Source: an uncultured Pseudomonadota bacterium (lineage in GTDB: Bacteria > Pseudomonadota > Gammaproteobacteria > Burkholderiales > Rhodocyclaceae). From it: a stretch of DNA of 7,045 nt. The notes below the pieces were generated by a model, which saw only the letters and a list, made by a program, of their open reading frames with translations, did not search any database and was not told the DNA's origin. The position numbers and the translations under genes are program-made. Below are positions 1-5,335 of this stretch, piece by piece (the stretch's first letter is position 1; each line of letters starts with the position of its first letter). Where the stretch lies: NCBI GenBank assembly GCA_903939665.1, contig CAJAHZ010000269.1, forward strand, positions 1 to 7,045. The letters are read 5' to 3'.

Positions 1-429
1 AGCCGTTTTGACAAGGCCTCGGGCAAAATCACGCTCGATCGCGCTGCCAAAACCGGCGACGTCGATATCACCATCGATATGAAATCGGTTAGCACCGGCT
101 CGGTCGCATTCAACACGCACATTCAAGGCGAGGATTTCCTCGACACCGCAAAATTCCCGACCGCTACTTTCAAGTCGACCCGTGTCAAATTCGACGGTGA
201 CAAGCCGGCCGCCATCGATGGCAACCTGACGATCAAAGGCGTCACCAAGCCGGTCACTCTGGCGGTTACCGCTTTCCACTGCATGCCTCATCCAATGATG
301 AAGAAGGATTATTGCGGCGCCAATGCAACGGCCAAGATCAAGCGCAGCGAATTCAACGCCGGCAAGTACGCACCCAACGTTGGCGACGAAGTCACGCTAA
401 CCATCGTCGTCGAAGCGATCAAGGAATAA
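1..429 (+). CDS. YceI-family periplasmic protein, 5' truncated by window edge
   Basis: The frame is open from base 1, so the first ATG in it (base 79) is internal and the gene begins upstream of the window; 142 C-terminal residues are present against about 190 for a full YceI protein. The family forms a lipocalin-like beta barrel that binds a long isoprenoid-type lipid, and most members are periplasmic; the signal peptide would lie outside the window. Family hallmarks visible are the start of the visible part (SRFDKASGKI), the stretch GNLTIKGVTKPVTL, and the C-terminal IKRSEFNAGKYAPNVGDEV. A His-Cys-Met-Pro-His-Pro-Met segment (Cys codon at 280) and a second Cys in DYCGAN (codon 313) give two cysteines 11 residues apart, which could form a disulfide in the periplasm. 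A strong terminator follows, so it is the last gene of its transcript. The family call is firm; the ligand and the physiological role are not known from this sequence. Confidence 0.93.
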   Translation, partial: SRFDKASGKITLDRAAKTGDVDITIDMKSVSTGSVAFNTHIQGEDFLDTAKFPTATFKSTRVKFDGDKPAAIDGNLTIKGVTKPVTLAVTAFHCMPHPMMKKDYCGANATAKIKRSEFNAGKYAPNVGDEVTLTIVVEAIKE

Positions 430-448
430 GCTTCGAACAGGCTGCGGG

Positions 449-472
449 AAAGGCGCTTCGGCGCCCTTTTTT
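449..472 (+). terminator. Rho-independent terminator after the YceI gene
   Basis: A GGCGC/GCGCC stem (452-456 with 461-465) is capped by a TTCG tetraloop (457-460) and followed by six T residues (467-472). The A residues at 449-450 can pair with the first Ts, across one A/C mismatch (451/466). It lies 19 bases past the YceI stop and about 50 bases before comM, so it should separate the two transcripts. Confidence 0.88.
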
Positions 473-522
473 GTGCAGATTGTTTAGACTGCTGCTTCCC
501 ACAATTTTCCAACGTCATCAAC

Positions 523-2022
523 ATGCCGCTTGCCATCGTCCACAGCCGCGGGCTTGACGGGCTTTCCGCCCCGGAAGTCGCCGTCGAAGTGCATCTGGCC
601 GGCGGCTTGCCAAGCGTCACGCTGGTCGGGCTGCCCGATACCGAGGTCAAGGAAGCACGTGACCGGGTACGGGCGGCACTGCAAAATTCCGGCTTCGACT
701 TCCCGGCCAAGCGCATCACGGTCAACCTTGCGCCAGCCGATCTGCCGAAAGAGTCAGGACGTTTCGACCTGCCGATAGCGCTCGGCATCCTCGCCGCGTC
801 CGGGCAAATCCCGAAAAATGCCCTCGCTGAATATGAATTTGCCGGCGAGCTTTCGCTGTCGGGCGAATTACGCCCGATCCGCGGCGCGCTGGCGATGGTG
901 CTTGCGGCAGGCGGTCGCGGACGCTGCTTCGTCTTGCCGCAAACCAGCGCACGCGAGGCAGCGCTGGCCAGCGACGTACGCGTGCTGACTGCCTCGACAC
1001 TGTTAGAAGTTTGCGCTCACTTAGCGGGAAAAGAGCAGCTTGCGGAATGCGTCAGCGACGAAGGCACGCCAGAACGAAGCGGAGAGATTCCCGACCTGGC
1101 CGATGTTCGTGGCCAGACACAGGCCAAACGGGCCCTCGAAATCGCCGCCGCCGGCGCGCACTCGCTGCTCCTTGCCGGCCCACCGGGCACCGGCAAATCG
1201 ATGCTCGCCTGCCGCCTGCCCGGCCTGCTGCCGCCGATGACGCAGGAAGCCGCGCTCGAATCAGCGGCTGTCCTCTCGCTGGCCGGCCAGTTCCGACCCG
1301 AAAATTTTCGCCACCATCCTTACCGCGCACCGCACCATACGGCATCTTCAGCCGCGCTGGTCGGCGGCGGCAGCGTACCGCGCCCGGGCGAGATCTCGCT
1401 GGCGCATCAAGGCGTGCTCTTTCTCGACGAGTTGCCGGAATTCGATCGCCGCGTACTCGAAGCGCTGCGCGAACCGCTTGAAAGCGGCCGCATTCACATT
1501 TCGCGAGCCGCGCGGCAGGCCGAGTTTCCGGCGCAATTCCAGCTGGTCGCCGCAATGAACCCCTGTCCTTGCGGCTACCATGGCGACGCCAAGGGGCGCT
1601 GCCGGTGCACGCCCGATCAGGTGCTGCGCTATCGCAGCAAGCTCTCCGGCCCGCTGCTCGACCGCATCGACCTGCAAATCGAAGTCCCTGCGCTGCCGGC
1701 TGAAACACTGCAGCAGGCTGCCGACGGCGAAAGCTCGGCAACCGTGCGCATTCGCGTGACGCAGGCCCGAGAGCGACAAATAGCCCGCCAGGGCAAACCC
1801 AATGCACGCCTGACGACCAAGGAAATCGACCAGCACTGCCAGCCCGAAGCAAGCGCTGCTGCATTGCTGAAAACCGCTGTCACGCGCCTGAACCTTTCGG
1901 CACGCGCCTATCATCGCGTGCTCAAGGTCGCGCGTACCGTCGCCGACCTGGCCGGCAGCGCCACCATCGAAGCACAACACGTTGCAGAAGCGGTGCAGTA
2001 CCGCCGCTTTGCCAAGGACTGA
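523..2022 (+). CDS. comM: ComM/YifB, Mg-chelatase-like AAA+ ATPase for natural transformation
   Basis: The 499-residue product has the usual length and domain order of ComM: an N-terminal ChlI/Lon-protease-like domain (about 1-170), a central AAA+ domain (about 190-395) and a C-terminal Mg-chelatase helical domain (about 400-497). Seen directly are Walker A GPPGTGKS (219-226), Walker B VLFLDE with D302 and E303, a four-cysteine cluster in the NPCPCG region (C348, C350, C360, C362) that looks metal-binding, and the LLDRID motif with R381. ComM in Vibrio and relatives is a hexameric helicase that drives branch migration, extending incorporation of incoming DNA into the chromosome; it is cytoplasmic and widespread even in species not known to be competent. 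The ATG at 523 starts exactly where homologues begin (MPLAIVHSRGLDG), although no Shine-Dalgarno sequence precedes it. I see only a poor candidate promoter upstream (TTGTTT at 480-485). The next gene starts one base after its stop. Confidence 0.96.
   Translation: MPLAIVHSRGLDGLSAPEVAVEVHLAGGLPSVTLVGLPDTEVKEARDRVRAALQNSGFDFPAKRITVNLAPADLPKESGRFDLPIALGILAASGQIPKNALAEYEFAGELSLSGELRPIRGALAMVLAAGGRGRCFVLPQTSAREAALASDVRVLTASTLLEVCAHLAGKEQLAECVSDEGTPERSGEIPDLADVRGQTQAKRALEIAAAGAHSLLLAGPPGTGKSMLACRLPGLLPPMTQEAALESAAVLSLAGQFRPENFRHHPYRAPHHTASSAALVGGGSVPRPGEISLAHQGVLFLDELPEFDRRVLEALREPLESGRIHISRAARQAEFPAQFQLVAAMNPCPCGYHGDAKGRCRCTPDQVLRYRSKLSGPLLDRIDLQIEVPALPAETLQQAADGESSATVRIRVTQARERQIARQGKPNARLTTKEIDQHCQPEASAAALLKTAVTRLNLSARAYHRVLKVARTVADLAGSATIEAQHVAEAVQYRRFAKD
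2014..2018 (+). promoter_or_regulatory. Ribosome binding site that decides the TTG start of the efflux gene
   Basis: AAGGA lies within the last codons of comM, five bases before a TTG at 2024. The only ATG further upstream in that frame (1982) sits about 40 bases inside comM, has no comparable site, and would add 14 residues unlike the family. The site supports the TTG start and suggests that ribosomes finishing comM re-initiate here. Confidence 0.65.
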
Positions 2023-2023
2023 C

Positions 2024-3214
2024 TTGCCAGACACCAAACCGCCGCGCGGCATCGCGCTGCTGCTCGCGGCGCTGGCCGCTCTCGGCCCCTTCGCGATCGA
2101 CACCTATCTACCTTCCTTCCCGGAAATGATGGAGAAGCTGGGCGCGACGCAGCTTGAAATGCAGCAAACGCTGACCGCCTTCCTGCTCCCCTTCGCCATG
2201 ATGACCTTGTGGCACGGTGCGATTTCCGACGCGCTCGGGCGACGGCGCGTGATTCTTGTCGCGCTGGCCGTTTTCGGGCTGGCCACGGCTGGCTGCATGC
2301 TGGCCACGCAGATCGAGCATCTATGGCTGATGCGCGCAGTGCAGGGCATCAGCGCCGGCGCCGGCATGGTGGTCGGGCGCGCCATCGTGCGCGACCTGTT
2401 CGACGGGCCGCCGGCACAGCGCCTGATGTCGCAGATCACGATGATGTTCGCCTTTGCGCCGGCCATCGCACCATTGATCGGGGGCTGGCTGCAATCGTGG
2501 TTCGGCTGGCGCTCGGTGTTCGCTTTTCTGGCGCTGATGACACTGGCGCTGTGGTTTGCCTGCTGGCACCTTTTGCCGGAAACCCTGCCGCCGGAGAAAC
2601 GCCAGTCCTTGCGCCCTTCCTATCTCTGGCGCACTTATTTGAAAGTGCTGACCTCGCCGCCGTTTCTGCTCGTCTGCTCGGCGCTGACCCTCAATTTTGC
2701 CGGCTTCTTTCTCTACGTACTTTCGGCACCGGTCTTCCTGATGGGGCATTTGGGTCTCTCCGAACGCTCGTTTCTCTGGCTTTTCGGGCCGTCGATGAGC
2801 GGCTTGATGACCGGCGCGTGGATTTCCGGCCGCCTCGCCGGCAATCTCTCGCTGCCGCGCACGATCGGGGCTGGCTACGCGGCAATGGGCTGCGCCGCCG
2901 CGCTCAACCTCATCATCAACCTGACGCTGCCGCCTGCGGTGCCATGGAGCGTGGCGCCAATCTTTCTGTACACGCTGGGCATGTCGATTGCAATGCCCAG
3001 CCTGACGCTGCTTGCGCTCGACCCCTACGCAGCCCAACGCGGGCTGGCCGCCTCATGCCAAACCTTCATGCAGGCCGGCTTCAATGCCATCGTCGCGGCA
3101 CTAATCGCTCCCGCCTTGTGGGGGTCAACGCTCAGTCTGGCCTCCGGCATGGCCGGCCTGATGCTACTCGGCGGCATCGCTGCCTGGCTGCATCAAGGGC
3201 GACAGAACCAGTAG
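2024..3214 (+). CDS. Bcr/CflA-family multidrug efflux MFS transporter
   Basis: The product is 396 residues from the TTG start, the usual size for this family of 12-helix proton-coupled drug exporters of the inner membrane (DHA1 branch; Bcr exports bicyclomycin, CflA/CmlA chloramphenicol). Visible signatures are the TM1 motif IDTYLPSFP (25-33, with D26), MFS motif A GAISDALGRRR (65-75) between TM2 and TM3, and the TM4 motif B region RAVQGISAGAGMVVGRAIVRD (104-124; R104, Q107, G108), which is highly characteristic of Bcr/CflA. A Trp-Phe-Gly-Trp-Arg segment follows TM5, as in homologues. Alternating hydrophobic stretches run to the C-terminus. It starts one base after the comM stop, implying co-transcription, with no known functional link to ComM. 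Its stop codon is two bases from that of the convergent transporter gene, and no hairpin terminator is visible there. The family is secure; the substrate cannot be predicted. Confidence 0.92.
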   Translation: MPDTKPPRGIALLLAALAALGPFAIDTYLPSFPEMMEKLGATQLEMQQTLTAFLLPFAMMTLWHGAISDALGRRRVILVALAVFGLATAGCMLATQIEHLWLMRAVQGISAGAGMVVGRAIVRDLFDGPPAQRLMSQITMMFAFAPAIAPLIGGWLQSWFGWRSVFAFLALMTLALWFACWHLLPETLPPEKRQSLRPSYLWRTYLKVLTSPPFLLVCSALTLNFAGFFLYVLSAPVFLMGHLGLSERSFLWLFGPSMSGLMTGAWISGRLAGNLSLPRTIGAGYAAMGCAAALNLIINLTLPPAVPWSVAPIFLYTLGMSIAMPSLTLLALDPYAAQRGLAASCQTFMQAGFNAIVAALIAPALWGSTLSLASGMAGLMLLGGIAAWLHQGRQNQ

Positions 3215-3216
3215 AT

Positions 3217-4515
3217 TCAGGCGGTCTGCCGGCAGTGGGTTTCTTTGGCAAACAGAATCAGGCACAGGGACAGGACAATGCAGCCGAACATCAGGCTGAA
3301 ACCCGCCTGATAGGCGGCGGCGTCATAGATGCGCGCCCCCGCCGTGGTGACCCCAAGCCAGTTGCGGTCGAGAATCCAACCCACCGCCGGCTGCAGCAAC
3401 ATGCCGCCGAGCAGCGGCCCCATGTTGCAGACACCGGAGGCAGTGCCCATCAGACGCGCCGGAACCGACTCCTTGGCAAAGGCAAAGCCAATGATCAGGT
3501 TGCCCGAAACAAAACCGGTGAAGACCAGTGTTACCACCAGCAGCCAGAGCGGCAGCGGGATGAAGATGATCACCGCCCAGCCGAACAGCGCGGCAAGCGT
3601 CGTCGCCACGTAGATCGGCTTGCGCCGACCGGTGCGCTCGGAAAGTGAACCGAGAATCGGGCCGCCAAATGCCCAGGCGATGAGCAGCGACGAGGTGATG
3701 GCCGCTGCCATCTTGGTGTCCAAACCATGCACCTGGCGCAGATACGGCACGCCCCACAGCCCGGCAAAGGTCAGCACGGCACCGGCGATGCCAATCGGCG
3801 TGATCAGCAGAATCCAGGTATTGCGGTAGGAAAGCACCTCGGCCACACCATGCAGGATCGAGCCGTGCTGCGCGCCGCTGTGCGCACTGAGCGCATGGCT
3901 GTCGTAGCCAGACTGGCTCGGATCATCCCGCACGCGCCACCAGATCATGGCGCAGAGCAGCGCGGTGAGCGCTGCCGAAACGGCCATCACCGGGCGCCAG
4001 CCAAAAGACTCGACGAGCATGCGCAACGGCACGCCAGCAATGACGCCGCCCACCACGCCGAAGAGCAGCGCCAGCCCCGAAGCCAGCGCAAACTGGCGCG
4101 GTGCAAACCAGCGGGTCGCCAGCTTGAGCATTGAAACAAAAGCCACCGCCACCGATGCGCCGATCAGCAAGCGACCGGCGCTCGCCCACCACAGGTCGGG
4201 CGACCACGCGAAAATCGCCGTACCGATCGCCGCAACGCCGGCCCCCGCCGTGAGAAGGCGACGCGGGCCCCAACGGTCGGCGATGATGCCGGTCGGAATC
4301 TGCATCGCGACGTACGAATAAAAATAGAAAGCCGAGAGGTTGCCGAGCGCTGCCGCACCGATCGTGAAATCATTCATCAGCCGGTCGGTCATCACCGCCG
4401 GCGCGACGCGCTGGTAAAAGCCGATCAGATAAAGCAGCGCGCCAAGACCCCAGACGCTCCACGCAAGGGCTGCCGGCGGATAGCCGCGCACGCCGGAAGT
4501 CAATTCGGTTGCCAA
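3217..4515 (-). CDS. MFS transporter, 12 TM, anion/organic-acid-like, substrate unknown
   Basis: This 432-residue protein is a complete major facilitator of a different branch from its neighbour. MFS motif A appears as GIIADRWGPRR (76-86) between TM2 and TM3, and a second copy, GSLSERTGRRK (289-299), lies between TM8 and TM9, as expected for the two-fold MFS repeat. TM4 carries R115 (GRLLIG), followed by KLATRWFAPRQ, typical of the organophosphate/anion-cation symporter type of MFS. A hydrophilic His-rich central loop spans about 194-228, and TM11 has the PARLMGTASG and QPAVGWILD segments. The N-terminal RVAPAVM segment also recalls the Legionella Pht-like branch; this is a weak resemblance judged by eye. 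No ATG exists before residue 42, which would remove TM1, and a stop lies four codons upstream of the first TTG (4513-4515). The start is therefore a TTG (4515 or 4503) or a GTG (4491); none has a clear ribosome binding site. The substrate is unknown. Confidence 0.9.
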   Translation of the reverse strand: MATELTSGVRGYPPAALAWSVWGLGALLYLIGFYQRVAPAVMTDRLMNDFTIGAAALGNLSAFYFYSYVAMQIPTGIIADRWGPRRLLTAGAGVAAIGTAIFAWSPDLWWASAGRLLIGASVAVAFVSMLKLATRWFAPRQFALASGLALLFGVVGGVIAGVPLRMLVESFGWRPVMAVSAALTALLCAMIWWRVRDDPSQSGYDSHALSAHSGAQHGSILHGVAEVLSYRNTWILLITPIGIAGAVLTFAGLWGVPYLRQVHGLDTKMAAAITSSLLIAWAFGGPILGSLSERTGRRKPIYVATTLAALFGWAVIIFIPLPLWLLVVTLVFTGFVSGNLIIGFAFAKESVPARLMGTASGVCNMGPLLGGMLLQPAVGWILDRNWLGVTTAGARIYDAAAYQAGFSLMFGCIVLSLCLILFAKETHCRQTA

Positions 4516-4579
4516 GGGAGGCCGTCAACACGGTGCGGGAACGCTTGCGTCTCGATCGGAGTGAAATGTTCCATTGTCT

Positions 4580-4585
4580 TATACT
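4580..4585 (+). promoter_or_regulatory. Possible -10 element for the lipoprotein gene
   Basis: TATACT lies in the 117 bp region between the divergent genes, about 48 bases before the lipoprotein start. No good -35 hexamer lies 16-18 bases upstream, so any promoter here is weak or activator-dependent. The same bases read TATAAG on the minus strand and could also serve the transporter gene, again without a convincing -35. Confidence 0.3.
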
Positions 4586-4610
4586 GGCGTCTTGATGAAA
4601 CGATTCTAGG

Positions 4611-4623
4611 GCAGTCAGACTGC
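4611..4623. repeat. 13-bp perfect inverted repeat, possible operator
   Basis: GCAGTC and GACTGC are separated by a single A, giving an uninterrupted dyad. It ends nine bases before the lipoprotein ATG and lies downstream of the possible -10 element. A one-base spacer fits a protein-binding dyad better than an RNA hairpin, although a 4-bp stem with a 5-base loop could form in the transcript. No binding factor is recognised. Confidence 0.35.
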
Positions 4624-4632
4624 GCTGTGGGG

Positions 4633-5124
4633 ATGGATGTGGTAAAAAAATTATTCACTGGCTTGTTTTCCGGCCTGATTGCAACCGTCTTCTCGGCCTG
4701 TGACGGCATGGCGCTGCAGGAACTCAAGCCGGGGGTGTCGACCGCCCGTGACGTGCGCAATCGCATGGGACGACCGGCAATGGAGTGGAAGGATAACGAC
4801 GGCACGCTGACTTGGGAGTATCCGCGCACACCCGAAGGGATCGTTAATTACATGATTGTGATCGGCCCTGACAGCATATTGCGCGAAGTGCGGCAGGTGC
4901 TGACCGAGGAAAACTTCGCCAGAGTCAAGATGGGGATGAGCAAGGAAGAAGTGCGCCGCCTGCTCGGGCAGCCCGCCCATGAACTCTATTTTCCACTGAA
5001 GAAGGAGCACGTATGGGACTGGAAGACGAAAACCCTGTTCAACACCGATAGCTTCTTCAACGTCCATTTCGACGACAGCGAACAGGTCATAAGGACTAGC
5101 AACAACGACGTTTCGCGCGGTTAA
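4633..5124 (+). CDS. Predicted lipoprotein with two BamE/SmpA-like repeats
   Basis: From the ATG at 4633 the product has 163 residues. It starts with a short basic stretch (K5, K6), a hydrophobic segment (7-22) and Ser-Ala-Cys (C23), a type II signal peptide with Phe at -3. Two copies of a BamE-like unit follow: LKPGVSTARDVRNRMGRPA (31-49) and VKMGMSKEEVRRLLGQPA (98-115). G34/G101, the V-R pairs, GRP/GQP and W61/W128 align with a period of about 67 residues. BamE itself is a single-unit outer-membrane lipoprotein of the beta-barrel assembly machine; this duplicated form is a paralogue and its function is not established. Asp follows the acylated Cys (D24), a signal that keeps lipoproteins in the inner membrane in E. 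coli. The start is uncertain: GTG at 4639 has GGGG six bases upstream and gives MVKKLF, while the ATG has no well-spaced site; GTG 4627 is also in frame. Translation from an upstream GTG at 4561 is unlikely because it would bury the signal peptide. Confidence 0.8.
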   Translation: MDVVKKLFTGLFSGLIATVFSACDGMALQELKPGVSTARDVRNRMGRPAMEWKDNDGTLTWEYPRTPEGIVNYMIVIGPDSILREVRQVLTEENFARVKMGMSKEEVRRLLGQPAHELYFPLKKEHVWDWKTKTLFNTDSFFNVHFDDSEQVIRTSNNDVSRG

Positions 5125-5140
5125 AATAGCGATTTCCGGC

Positions 5141-5169
5141 TTGACAATCAAAGGCTTGCCGCGTAAATT
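5141..5169 (+). promoter_or_regulatory. Strong sigma70 promoter for the metH leader
   Basis: A perfect -35 TTGACA (5141-5146) and a -10 TAAATT (5164-5169) are separated by the optimal 17 bases. Transcription would start near 5174-5177, immediately before the first hairpin of the leader. The -35 lies only 17 bases past the stop of the lipoprotein gene. It is the best promoter in the window and the only good one seen upstream of metH. Confidence 0.82.
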
Positions 5170-5175
5170 TTCACC

Positions 5176-5301
5176 CTTGCCCGGTGCGCTAGCCGGGTTC
5201 GCGCCGATTTGATCTGAACAGATTGCGGGCGCGTTAGAAATGCCGCTAAAGCGAGCCCGCGAACATGAAAACCCGTCGAGCTTTGCGCCGATGGGTTTTT
5301 T
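5176..5301 (+). ncRNA. Structured metH leader: candidate riboswitch/attenuator or small RNA
   Basis: This fills most of the gene-free stretch before metH. Helices found by hand: H1 CCCGG/CCGGG (5180-5184 with 5193-5197). P1 GTTCGCG/CGCGAAC (5197-5203 with 5258-5264) closes a three-way junction. P2 has CCG/CGG (5204-5206 with 5226-5228) and ATCT/AGAT (5212-5215 with 5220-5223) around a GAAC loop. P3 has TTAG/CTAA (5234-5237 with 5246-5249) extended by CG/CG (5232-5233 with 5252-5253). An intrinsic terminator follows. CGGGTT (5194-5199) can instead pair with AACCCG (5270-5275) in the terminator's 5' arm, an antiterminator that would break H1 and P1. This suggests conditional read-through into metH, whose product acts in the methionine/SAM/cobalamin/folate network. 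I could not recognise the SAH, SAM or cobalamin riboswitch cores. A stand-alone small RNA with its own promoter and terminator remains possible. Confidence 0.55.
5268..5301 (+). terminator. Intrinsic terminator inside the metH leader
   Basis: AAAACCCGTCG (5268-5278) pairs over 11 positions, with one G-U, to CGATGGGTTTT (5289-5299) around a 10-base loop, and the run of T continues to 5301. It ends 34 bases before the metH ATG and downstream of the only strong promoter, so it should either attenuate metH or end a separate small RNA. Confidence 0.85.
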
Positions 5302-5325
5302 GCTTTACACAGCACCACCTTATTC

Positions 5326-5329
5326 AAGG
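5326..5329 (+). promoter_or_regulatory. metH ribosome binding site
   Basis: AAGG is placed six bases before the ATG at 5336. This supports that start over the in-frame ATG at 5240, which would translate through the terminator hairpin and add 32 residues unlike MetH. Confidence 0.7.
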
Positions 5330-5335
5330 CAAACC

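Noticed and set aside
1052..1864. Minus-strand open frame opposite comM
   Set aside because: Arg/Ala/Gly-rich antisense shadow with no domain; comM is intact on the other strand.
2209..3648. Long plus-strand open frame (479 codons) spanning both transporter genes
   Set aside because: It is an out-of-frame shadow rich in Arg, Ala and Gln that crosses the convergent gene junction; both real transporters carry complete MFS motifs in other frames.
5228..5275. Cobalamin or SAM-I riboswitch core
   Set aside because: GCCCGCGAAC (5255-5264) faintly recalls the cobalamin CCCGCCACTG core and ATGAAAACCCG (5265-5275) recalls the SAM-I segment, but the remaining conserved boxes of both classes are missing and the second match lies inside the terminator arm.
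5176..5301. SAH riboswitch upstream of metH
   Set aside because: It is the expected element for methionine-cycle genes in betaproteobacteria, but the conserved GAGGAGCG-type 5' core and the CCAGGCUC-type return strand that I know for the class are not present. A covariance search should be the final word.
5240..5335. N-terminal extension of MetH from an in-frame ATG at 5240
   Set aside because: The frame is open, but the added residues do not resemble MetH, no ribosome site precedes 5240, and the segment encodes the leader hairpins and terminator. ATG 5336 has AAGG six bases upstream.
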